Positions 1 to 6,914 of a stretch of 13,165 nucleotides of DNA are shown here, one piece after another (the first letter of the stretch is position 1; the number at the start of each line of letters is the position of its first letter). The stretch covers positions 1 through 13,165 of the forward strand of contig CAZTAJ010000115.1 of assembly GCA_964611575.1 (NCBI GenBank), read 5' to 3'. A program made the position numbers and the translations under genes. The stretch comes from CAITUY01 sp964611575. GTDB taxonomy: Bacteria > Verrucomicrobiota > Kiritimatiellia > CAIKKV01 > CAITUY01. Under the pieces are notes generated by a model. That model had not been told where the DNA came from and searched no databases. It saw only the letters and a list, made by a program, of their open reading frames with translations.

Positions 1-1058
1 GCCACCATGGGGGTGTTGAGAATGCGGTCGAGCGGCAGACCCCGGCTGATGAAGAGCATGAACATCGTGATGTGGCTGCCTGAGTAAGCCAGCAGCAACG
101 TCGTGGTCATCGTGCCGAGCACGGCGCGGCCCACGGTCAGGCCGGAGCGCAGATGCTCCCAGAAGCCGATGTCCGGTTTCTTGGCCTGCACTTCCTCCAT
201 GGCCACGGCGATGTCCATCGCCAGGTCCATGACCGCGCCGGACGAGGACACGAAGATGCTGGCCACAAAGACCAGGGTGAGGTTGAGGTTGAGATAGCCT
301 GAGTAGAGCAGGGTTTCGGCAAAGGGCGCCACGGCGCCATGCAACCGGAAGACGGACGAAAACCAGGAGGCCAGGCCCGCCGTGAGACCCAGGCCCAGCA
401 TGGACCCGGAAAAGGCCGCGAGGCCCCGCCGACTCAACCCCCCGACGGCGAAGGTGACGACGGCGGTCATGGCCGCCACCACGGCCAGGCCGAGGGGAAT
501 GGGACTGACGCCCCGCAAGAGGGCGGGAAACAGAACTTTCCAGAGCATGAGCGCCGTGAAGACAAACGACAGGATGGCCTTGGCGCCGGTGGCGCCGGCC
601 AGAACGATCAGCAGTCCGCTGAACAAAACGACGAGCAGCAGTTCCGCGTGCAGGCGATAGTGCCCACGCACGACCGGATGGGCGGGTTTGCCGTCCCGGA
701 GTTCGTACTCCACAAGCACGTCGGCGCCCGGCTCGTAGAACTCGTCCATCTCCAGCTTGCCGGTCAGCAGATTCTCCGCAGGGAGCACCGTGCCCTTGTG
801 CGGGCCGGAAACCAGTTTGACGGTCAGAAACTGCGCCTGGGTCTTGACGATGAGATTGACGCGAACGTGACTGTTGTCGGTGGCCGTCACGCGGGCGCGA
901 TGGCGGAAGGGGGCATGGTGGGAGGTATGCTTGACGGGAAACGGTTCCCAGCGCCACAGGGCGAGGCAGGCGACCAGGGTAACCAGGCAGAAGACGCTGT
1001 CCCGGCGCAAGCGGGAGGAGCCTCTGCCAATCAGGTGGTGGAAGAACGTGCGCAACAT
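1..1058 (-). CDS. YibE/F-family membrane protein, C-terminus cut by window edge
   Basis: The visible part is 352 residues, open at the left window edge. A first membrane segment (about residues 22-36) is followed by an extracytoplasmic stretch (about 40-135), then several membrane segments (about 138-154, 159-180, 187-206, 213-233, 255-271, 316-336). Two passages are typical of the YibE/F family: GAVMDLAMDIAVAMEEV (274-290) and GRAVLGTMTTTLLLAYSG (310-327). The biochemical role of the family is not established to my knowledge, so I give none. The ATG at 1058 lies directly after a terminator-like hairpin and has no clear Shine-Dalgarno sequence. A TTG at codon 17 is preceded by AGAGG and is an alternative start. 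It lies 62 nt below the phosphatase stop, so it is either read through from there or has its own promoter. Family call is firm; the start is uncertain. Confidence 0.85.
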   Translation of the reverse strand, partial: MLRTFFHHLIGRGSSRLRRDSVFCLVTLVACLALWRWEPFPVKHTSHHAPFRHRARVTATDNSHVRVNLIVKTQAQFLTVKLVSGPHKGTVLPAENLLTGKLEMDEFYEPGADVLVEYELRDGKPAHPVVRGHYRLHAELLLVVLFSGLLIVLAGATGAKAILSFVFTALMLWKVLFPALLRGVSPIPLGLAVVAAMTAVVTFAVGGLSRRGLAAFSGSMLGLGLTAGLASWFSSVFRLHGAVAPFAETLLYSGYLNLNLTLVFVASIFVSSSGAVMDLAMDIAVAMEEVQAKKPDIGFWEHLRSGLTVGRAVLGTMTTTLLLAYSGSHITMFMLFISRGLPLDRILNTPMV

Positions 1059-1095
1059 AAGAAAGGGCCGGAGCAGCCTTGCGGCCGCTCCGGCC
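1059..1095 (-). terminator. Terminator-like hairpin after the phosphatase gene
   Basis: On the minus strand, GGCCGGAGC (1095-1087) pairs perfectly over 9 bp with GCTCCGGCC (1074-1066) around a 12-nt loop, and is followed by CTTTCTT (1065-1059). It begins about 25 nt after the phosphatase stop codon. The T tract is interrupted, so termination may be partial. The tract runs straight into the ATG of the next gene. Confidence 0.6.
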
Positions 1096-1120
1096 GGAAC
1101 GATTCAAGCACTTTCAGGCG

Positions 1121-2641
1121 TTACTTCGTTACTGGAAGCGTCCCTGTGTAGCCCAGAATCGTCACAATCTTCTTCGCGATGTCCGTGTTGTCATAGAACC
1201 CCTCGAAGCGCCATGCGCCGGAGCCCGCGGCGAACACGGGAACCGGCACGCCGGTATGCGCGTAGGAGGTCCAGCCAATGCCGGCCTGTTCGTTCACGAG
1301 GTGCGTGAGTGTCATGATCATCGGCTCATAGCCGCCGTACAGCGCCGTGTCTTCCTGCGCGGTGTTGGGTGACCCGAGGCCGAGCGCCTTGTCGTACGCG
1401 TTTTCCAGACGCTCCTTCTCGAACAAGTTGAGGTTGTCCCACACCAGCCCGAAGCAGCTCGCGAACAGGGCCTTGGCCTCGCCGTCGGCTTCGTCGGCGA
1501 TGTTCATCGTCACCGCGGTCTGGCCGTTGGTGGAGTTCGCCGCCTTGTAGGCCTTCCACTGGTTGTCGCCGAAGTACTGGTAACTGCAGGTCTGGTTCGT
1601 CAGCACGCTGTAGTTCACGCCGTAGCCCAGCCGCGCGTTGCCGACCGTCATGCCGCCGGTCTCGTGATCGCCGGTGACGATGATGAGCGTGTCGTTCGGG
1701 TGCGCGGCGTAGAACGCCGCCGCCACGGCCACCGCGTCGTCGAAGGCGATCATGTCGCCGATCGTCGCCATGGCGTCATTGGCATGGCAGGCCCAGTCGA
1801 TCTTGCCGCCTTCGACCATCAGGAAGAAGCCGTCCGGATCGTCCTTCATGCAGTCGATGGCCACCTGGGTCATCTCAGCCAGTTTGACGTTGCTGGCCGG
1901 CGTATCGATTTCGTACGGCATCGCCGCGGCATCCTGCAGCCAGGGGTTGATACAGACGACCTTGTCCATCGGGGCGTTGGTCAGGCCCATGATTTCCGTG
2001 CGGTTGGTCCGCAGGGTGTAACCGTTGTCCGCCAGAACGTTCCAGACGTTGGTCGCCGTGTCGCCGGTCGTTTTCGCCGTGGTCGGCGAAGCCAAGCCGC
2101 CGCCGCCGAAGAAGTTGAAACCGCTGTTCGCAAGCTGGGTGCCGATTTTGTTCATGTAGTTGCGGGTCGTCACATTGGCGTAGTAGGCGGCCGGGGTGGC
2201 ATGATCGAGCGACACGCTCGAGATGATGCCCACCTTCTTGCCGTACATCGCCGCGCCGTTGGCCACGCTGTAGTAGCTTTCGGTCCTGGCGCTGTTCATG
2301 CCGATCACGCCGCTCTTCGTCTTCGTGCCGGACGCGAACGCCGTGGCGGATGACGCCGAGTCGGTGCACAGTGCGCCGTCATCGTACGTCGTCTGCATTC
2401 CGCACGCCGAGCCCTTGCACAGGGAGAGCTTGTTCATGGCCAAATTGGCCGGGTTCGTGGAGTTACCTCCGTTAACCTGCGCCAGGTAGGCTTCCGTCAC
2501 CTGGATTTGGGAGGCGGACATGCCGTCGCCCAGGAAGAAGAACATGTACTTCGGTCCGGCGGCTTCCGCCGTCGCCGCCGCCAGCGCCAACGCGCTCGCG
2601 CACCCCACCGTCATCATCTTGCCGATTCGTTTTCCGTTCAT
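1121..2641 (-). CDS. Secreted alkaline phosphatase (PhoA-type metalloenzyme)
   Basis: A 506-aa phosphomonoesterase that releases inorganic phosphate from organic esters outside the cytoplasm. The N-terminus is a signal peptide: basic MNGKRIGK, a hydrophobic core, and an AEA-A type cleavage site near residue 27. Family motifs appear in order: metal-binding Asp39 in FLGDGMS; the nucleophile Ser95 in TDSASSATAFASG; MVEGGKIDWACHANDA with metal-binding Glu, Asp and His; TGDHETGG; and the late His in YAHTGVPVPVFAAG. All catalytic positions I can identify are intact, and the length fits the family. The ATG at 2641 is chosen because AAAGGA precedes it by about 8 nt and the signal peptide starts there; the in-frame extension to 2764 has no signal-like character. 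The gene has its own 173-bp upstream gap and a terminator-like hairpin behind it, so it may be a separate unit. I saw no clear Pho box. Confidence 0.95.
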   Translation of the reverse strand: MNGKRIGKMMTVGCASALALAAATAEAAGPKYMFFFLGDGMSASQIQVTEAYLAQVNGGNSTNPANLAMNKLSLCKGSACGMQTTYDDGALCTDSASSATAFASGTKTKSGVIGMNSARTESYYSVANGAAMYGKKVGIISSVSLDHATPAAYYANVTTRNYMNKIGTQLANSGFNFFGGGGLASPTTAKTTGDTATNVWNVLADNGYTLRTNRTEIMGLTNAPMDKVVCINPWLQDAAAMPYEIDTPASNVKLAEMTQVAIDCMKDDPDGFFLMVEGGKIDWACHANDAMATIGDMIAFDDAVAVAAAFYAAHPNDTLIIVTGDHETGGMTVGNARLGYGVNYSVLTNQTCSYQYFGDNQWKAYKAANSTNGQTAVTMNIADEADGEAKALFASCFGLVWDNLNLFEKERLENAYDKALGLGSPNTAQEDTALYGGYEPMIMTLTHLVNEQAGIGWTSYAHTGVPVPVFAAGSGAWRFEGFYDNTDIAKKIVTILGYTGTLPVTK

Positions 2642-2814
2642 CACACTGTTCCTTTGGTTGAATAAGTTGTCGTCAGTTGCATTCGATGTCTGCGTCGTTC
2701 GCTTTCGCCTGGCCTCGCGCTCTGGTTGTCCGTGCCACCTCCTTTTCGTTGGTCGATGGCGCACACCCTAGGAGCGAGCGATTGCAGGTTGAAAAGGGCA
2801 GGATGATATTTCGA

Positions 2815-5800
2815 TTAGTCGATCTGGCCTGAACCGAGCGCCGCCTGCATGACCTCTTCGTGAACCGCCGCGAGCTGGCGCATCGTGCGGAAGTGGGTTT
2901 GCAGGAGCGGGTCGTTTTCCGGAGGCGCTTCGACGGGCTGCGGCGCATGCGGATCCAATGGCGGAACCGGCGCCGGCGCGGCGGAGAGGACTCCAAGCGC
3001 TGTCACCAGAGCCGAGCGCAGGTGTTGACGGTCCGTGTCGTCAAGGGTCACCAGGGGGATATCCATCTTGAGTTTCAATGGCTTGCGGCGAGGCGTTGGC
3101 GCGGCGGGCGTCACCCCGCCTTCGTCCAATGGCAGGCTGATGCACCCGCGGCCCGCGTACAGGCGCTCCAGCGTGACCGAAGCGCCGTGCGCGCAAAGTT
3201 GCGCCAGGGCATGATGCCATTGCAGGAGACCGCCCCGCGACGCCAGATTGCAGGGGATGGCGGCGTAGTCGCGGCCGGCGAGAATGTCGTCCACGAAGCC
3301 CGTGAGGTTTCCACGCGGACCGACTTCCAAAAAGACACGCACGCCGTCGGCATACATGGTCTCGATGGTTTCCCGGAAACGGATCGGTTCGGCCCACTGG
3401 TCAATCATGAGGCGCCGGATCTCGGTCGGGGTTTCGGGTAACCGCTTACCCGTGGTGGTGCAGTAGAGGGGAATCCGGGGGATGCGGTCTTCGTAGGTGC
3501 CGGCGGTCCGCTCCAGCCGGTCGCAGATCGGGCGATACAGGGGGGTGTGATAACCGCGGTCAAAAGGCAGAAACTGGCACAAAGCCCCCTCCGCCTCCAG
3601 CGTGGCGCGGGCGGCCTCGATGGCGGCGTCGCCGCCGCACAGTACGACCTGGTTGGGGCAGTTGTCCATGGCCACGTGGAGCCTCCCCGCGCTCTCCGCC
3701 GCCAGCGCCGCGACACGTCCGGGGTCCGAGGCACCCACCGACAGGAGCCGCGCCGGGGGAACGAGGTCGCGGACCCACTGCTCGATCACCCGATCCTCGA
3801 TCACGGGCTGGTCCATCACGTTGTCCGGGGCGATCCGGTCGGCAAAAGCCGCAGCCTCCAGCGCGAGATCCTGCGCCGTGCTGTGGCCGGCAATGGCCTG
3901 GGGGCGCACGCCGAGCACCAGCAGCAGATGGAAGAGCGCGCTGTCGGCGGTGACGATCAGCGGCAGCGCATACTCCATGCTCCACAGCGCGGCATCCACG
4001 CTCTGGCGCTCGGCCGGCGTCAGGTGCGGCGGTGGGAACGCAATCTGGCTCGGCAACGGCAGGCGACCGCGCGCCACGAACGCCCGGTCCGTGCGATCGA
4101 ACCAGCGGCGGACTTCCTCAAAATGCATGCACAGGTCGCCCAGCATGCCGGGATACTGCGCGCCCTCGCCGGGCAGGAGAAAGGCGAGCTTGCCTTCGCG
4201 CGCCAGGGGACGGTCCGTGTAGTAGACGCCGGTGCGGTCATGAACCTCCGCCTGCGTGGCATCGGCAAGCGCGGTTGTGGCCGCGTCGAGCTTCCTGCCA
4301 AGATCCGCTGTGCTCTCGGCCACGATGGCCAGACAGGCGGTGGCTTCCGCCGTGGCGTTGGCGTTGACCGTGAAGGCGACATCGCGGAGCAGAGCATCCG
4401 GGTGGTGAGCGAGGTAACGGGACAGGCGGAGGGCTTCTTCCCGCACCGCGGCGCGGGAGTCCCCGCGCAGCGTGATCAGTTCGCAGGGCCATTCGCGCGC
4501 AAGCGTCTCCCGCCCACCGTCGCCGGGAGCCGTGTATTCCTCCAGCACGACGTGACTGTTGATGCCGCCAAACCCGAAAGCGTTCACGCCAGCCCGCCTG
4601 GGATGCGGCTTGCCGTGAATCCAGGGACGGGTTTCGGTGTTGACGTACAGTTCGCTCTTTTCGATGCCGAGTTCGGGATTCGGTTCCTCGCACAGCGTGG
4701 GAGGGAGCACCTTGTGGTAGAGGGCCAGGGATGTTTTGAAGAGGCTCGCCATGCCCGAGGCGGGGATGGTGTGGCTGATCATGGACTTGACCGAACCCAC
4801 GGCACAGTGCGGCAAGCCGCCTTCGCGCGCGCCAAAAACCTGCGTCATGGCCTGGACCTCGATGCGGTCGCCGACGGCAGTTCCAGTGCCGTGCGCCTCC
4901 ACCAGGTCCACGGAGGATGCCGGCAGTCTGGCGACCGCGTAGGCGCGCTCCATCGCAGCCACCTCGCCCTCCAGGCGGGGCACGAGAAACGCCTGCCCTT
5001 GGCCGTCGCTCGACAAGCCGATGCCTTTGACCACGGCGTAGATGCGGTCGCCGTCCCGCTCCGCGTCGGCCAGGCGCTTGATCACGGCGAACCCGATGCC
5101 TTCTCCCAGCAGGGTGCCGTCGGCCTGTTTGTCGAACGGCCGCAGCTTGCCGCGCTTAGACAACGCGCCCAGCATGGAGAAGACCAGAAAGACGCCCGCA
5201 TTGGTGTTTTCCTGGGCACCCCCAACCAGCATCATGTCGCACCGGCCTGTCTGCAACTCGCGGATTCCCGCGTCCAGCGCGATGAGCGACGAAGCGCAGG
5301 CGGCATCCACCAGGTAGTTCGGCCCCATCAGGTCGAGCCGGTTGGCGATGCGACCTGACAGCACGTTTGAGATCAGGCCGGGACACGTATCCGGGGTGAA
5401 CGGCGGCAGGCGGCTCTTGAGGCGGCGTACGAGTTCGTCCATGACGTCCGCCGGGAGTTCGGGAACGACACTGCGCAGCAACTCGACAAACCGTTCGGCT
5501 TCGCCATAGGCGCCGCTGGAGGTCATGCCGCGATGCGGGTAGCTCCCGTGGCCGACGATCACGCCGACGCGGCGGCGATCGAACGGTCGCTCCAGATAGC
5601 CGGCGTCGGCCAGGGCCTCGCGCGCCACGCGCAGCGTCAGGAACTGACCCGGATCGCTGCCGTCCACGGAATTGGGCATGATGCCGAAGTCCAGAGGATC
5701 GAATTCGGCAAACGGCTCGATGAACCCGCCGCGCTGACAATAGGTATGGGTGTTGTTTCTGCCATCGGCGCCCGGGTCGCAATAACGGGCGGCATTCCAG

Positions 5801-5928
5801 CTTTCGGGCGCGTCGGAGACGGACTCCACCTTGCCAAGGATATTGCTCCAAAGCCGGCCGACGGTCGGTGCGCCGGGGTAAAGGCCCGCCATGCCGATGA
5901 TGGCGATGTCCTGCGCCAGCGCGCTCAC
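2815..5928 (-). CDS. Stand-alone ketosynthase-acyltransferase (PUFA/enediyne-type iterative PKS-like)
   Basis: A 1037-aa protein predicted to condense acyl units on an external carrier protein. Residues about 5-465 are a ketosynthase with the full triad: Cys211 in VDAACASS, His346 in EAHGTGT, and His386 in SVKSMISHT, followed by LALYHKVLPPT and NAFGFGGINSHVVLEE. The SVKSMI-HT and HKVLPPT wording is what I associate with PfaA-like and enediyne PKS ketosynthases. Residues about 580-895 are an acyltransferase with LLPGEGAQYPGM (585-595), Ser683 in GHSTAQD, and His794 in GYHTPLY; the Ser-His spacing of 111 is normal. The tail (about 950-1037) is Pro-rich and ends in a predicted helix including TMRQLAAVHEEVMQAAL. 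There is no carrier-protein DSL motif and no ketoreductase or dehydratase. The start is GTG at 5928, overlapping the upstream stop as GTGA with GGCGGAA before it; the 100-residue extension to 6228 only shadows that gene. The product is unknown. Confidence 0.9.
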   Translation of the reverse strand: MSALAQDIAIIGMAGLYPGAPTVGRLWSNILGKVESVSDAPESWNAARYCDPGADGRNNTHTYCQRGGFIEPFAEFDPLDFGIMPNSVDGSDPGQFLTLRVAREALADAGYLERPFDRRRVGVIVGHGSYPHRGMTSSGAYGEAERFVELLRSVVPELPADVMDELVRRLKSRLPPFTPDTCPGLISNVLSGRIANRLDLMGPNYLVDAACASSLIALDAGIRELQTGRCDMMLVGGAQENTNAGVFLVFSMLGALSKRGKLRPFDKQADGTLLGEGIGFAVIKRLADAERDGDRIYAVVKGIGLSSDGQGQAFLVPRLEGEVAAMERAYAVARLPASSVDLVEAHGTGTAVGDRIEVQAMTQVFGAREGGLPHCAVGSVKSMISHTIPASGMASLFKTSLALYHKVLPPTLCEEPNPELGIEKSELYVNTETRPWIHGKPHPRRAGVNAFGFGGINSHVVLEEYTAPGDGGRETLAREWPCELITLRGDSRAAVREEALRLSRYLAHHPDALLRDVAFTVNANATAEATACLAIVAESTADLGRKLDAATTALADATQAEVHDRTGVYYTDRPLAREGKLAFLLPGEGAQYPGMLGDLCMHFEEVRRWFDRTDRAFVARGRLPLPSQIAFPPPHLTPAERQSVDAALWSMEYALPLIVTADSALFHLLLVLGVRPQAIAGHSTAQDLALEAAAFADRIAPDNVMDQPVIEDRVIEQWVRDLVPPARLLSVGASDPGRVAALAAESAGRLHVAMDNCPNQVVLCGGDAAIEAARATLEAEGALCQFLPFDRGYHTPLYRPICDRLERTAGTYEDRIPRIPLYCTTTGKRLPETPTEIRRLMIDQWAEPIRFRETIETMYADGVRVFLEVGPRGNLTGFVDDILAGRDYAAIPCNLASRGGLLQWHHALAQLCAHGASVTLERLYAGRGCISLPLDEGGVTPAAPTPRRKPLKLKMDIPLVTLDDTDRQHLRSALVTALGVLSAAPAPVPPLDPHAPQPVEAPPENDPLLQTHFRTMRQLAAVHEEVMQAALGSGQID

Positions 5929-6341
5929 GGCGTTCCGCCCAGAAGCTGCTTCACGCGGTAGAACACCGCGCGGCTGACGGGGTTGGTGTCGATCAGCAGA
6001 ATCACGCGGTCCGTCGCCGTGGTGGACGCCACGTCGTTCCAGCCGGCGGCGTCGAGCAGGTTTGTGCTGCGCTGCAGGGTCACCCGGGCGCCTGGCGAGA
6101 CTTCGATGGCCAGGGCAGCGCATTGGCCCACCCCCGCCACGGCTGTGCCAGGCTTTCCGCCGGCAAACGACAAGTCCTGAATCACAGGGTAGAGCGTGGC
6201 CGCATCCGCCGGGGCGATGGACATCCAACTAAACGGCCGGTACGTCGCGCCCATGATGGGCAGACTGATCGCCGCGTCCACGCCGATAAGCAGCGCGACG
6301 ACGGCCACCTGTCTCCACACCCGACTGACGACGCTTCGCAT
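5925..6341 (-). CDS. Exported protein with C-terminal FYRV-type beta domain
   Basis: A 138-aa protein with a basic N-terminus (MRSVVSRVWRQ) and one hydrophobic segment (about 11-30), acting as signal peptide or membrane anchor. Residues about 72-133 follow a pattern common at the ends of secreted proteins in Verrucomicrobiota and relatives: a strand with VTLQRSTNLL, then Trp101 in AAGWNDV, then an Asp-Thr-Asn turn and SRAVFYRVKQL. This looks like a small beta-sandwich unit, but I do not recognise a named family or function. AGAGGA lies 4 nt before the ATG at 6341. Its TGA overlaps the GTG of the ketosynthase-acyltransferase gene (GTGA), which indicates translational coupling and supports it being real. 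The 78-aa gene lies 70 bp upstream and is probably in the same transcript. Confidence 0.75.
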   Translation of the reverse strand: MRSVVSRVWRQVAVVALLIGVDAAISLPIMGATYRPFSWMSIAPADAATLYPVIQDLSFAGGKPGTAVAGVGQCAALAIEVSPGARVTLQRSTNLLDAAGWNDVASTTATDRVILLIDTNPVSRAVFYRVKQLLGGTP

Positions 6342-6411
6342 GATTCCTCTGCTCCTTCATCAAGACGCCCATACTCTGCGCGGCGACTGTTGGCCGTCAA
6401 CTAGCGGCACG

Positions 6412-6648
6412 TTAGTCCGCCGTTCCGGGCCGCCCCCGCTTTTTCTGCGTGAGCGCGTACTCGCGGTAGGCGCGCCGGATGGCCTCCAAGTCGGCGGCGC
6501 GGACGTGCATCAGTCGCCGGTCTCCTTCCGCCAGCACGATAAAGCGTTTGCCGGGCTGTTGATGGCGGAAAAAAGAGGCAGGGATCCGGGAGTTGCGGGC
6601 CTGAACGCCCTGCCGGCCCACTTTGATGAGTTTGCTTTCCGGAGCCAT
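6412..6648 (-). CDS. Small basic protein of unknown function with AT-hook-like tail
   Basis: A 78-aa protein that I do not recognise. It is rich in Arg and Lys and ends in KKRGRPGTAD; RGRP flanked by basic residues matches the core of an AT-hook, a minor-groove DNA-binding motif. The middle holds a short strand-like stretch (KRFIVLAEGDRRLMHV, 34-49) and an amphipathic helix (AADLEAIRRAYREYALTQ, 51-68). It has no membrane segment or signal peptide and is not an acyl carrier protein (no DSL motif). The ATG at 6648 is chosen because GGAG lies about 7 nt upstream; the in-frame ATG at 6714 lacks this. It is the first gene of the block leading into the exported protein and the ketosynthase. A DNA-binding or regulatory role is inference from the tail alone. 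Confidence 0.6.
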   Translation of the reverse strand: MAPESKLIKVGRQGVQARNSRIPASFFRHQQPGKRFIVLAEGDRRLMHVRAADLEAIRRAYREYALTQKKRGRPGTAD

Positions 6649-6914
6649 CGTTTTCTCCGCTGCACGGGTTGCGCTGCGCGCGAGGGGAATCCATCCATCG
6701 CCCTGACAGTTCACCAGACGTCCGTCAGCGAAGCGTTGCCTGACCGTGAGAATTCAATTTGCCGCTCGATGTCTACGAACGCGGCCCGGTGGCATGCGCC
6801 CGCCCCGCTGTGACACCAGACGGGTCCGAACTGACGGCTTGGCCTCAGAGCCGACCGCAGATAGGCACCGACAAAGCCTCGAGTTCCTTGGTGCCCCTGT
6901 TGATGGGCGGGCGG
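6649..6914. other. Intergenic region between GT-C gene and 78-aa gene
   Basis: A 266-bp stretch with no ORF I can support on either strand. It probably contains the promoter of the block that starts with the 78-aa gene, but I cannot point to convincing -35 and -10 boxes. A weak 6-bp stem (GGCACC/GGTGCC, 6864-6895, 20-nt loop) lies just past the GT-C stop and has no T tract. Confidence 0.4.

Noticed and set aside
339..1151. 270-aa plus-strand ORF opposite the YibE/F gene
   Set aside because: Charged, low-complexity translation with no recognisable domain; the opposite strand gives a clear YibE/F protein.
2736..2746. Strong Shine-Dalgarno-like AAAAGGAGGTG on the minus strand upstream of the phosphatase
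   Set aside because: No suitable start codon at a proper distance, and no ORF follows; probably chance or an unrelated remnant.
2642..2764. In-frame upstream extension of the phosphatase
   Set aside because: The extension is Arg-rich and would bury the signal peptide; the ATG at 2641 has a good ribosome binding site.
3547..5358. 603-aa plus-strand ORF opposite the KS-AT gene
   Set aside because: Low-complexity Arg/Gly/His/Gln-rich translation with no motifs, exactly antisense to a motif-rich gene; a GC-rich shadow frame.
5929..6228. In-frame 100-residue extension of the KS-AT protein
   Set aside because: It overlaps the exported-protein gene in another frame and lacks KS-like sequence; KS homology starts a few residues after the GTG at 5928.
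6342..6411. TTGACG (minus strand, 6400-6395) as a -35 box for the exported-protein gene
   Set aside because: No acceptable -10 box at 16-18 nt; the best candidate, CAGAGT, is too weak to call.
6864..6895. GGCACC/GGTGCC stem after the GT-C/TPR gene as a terminator
   Set aside because: Only 6 bp with a 20-nt loop and no T tract after it.
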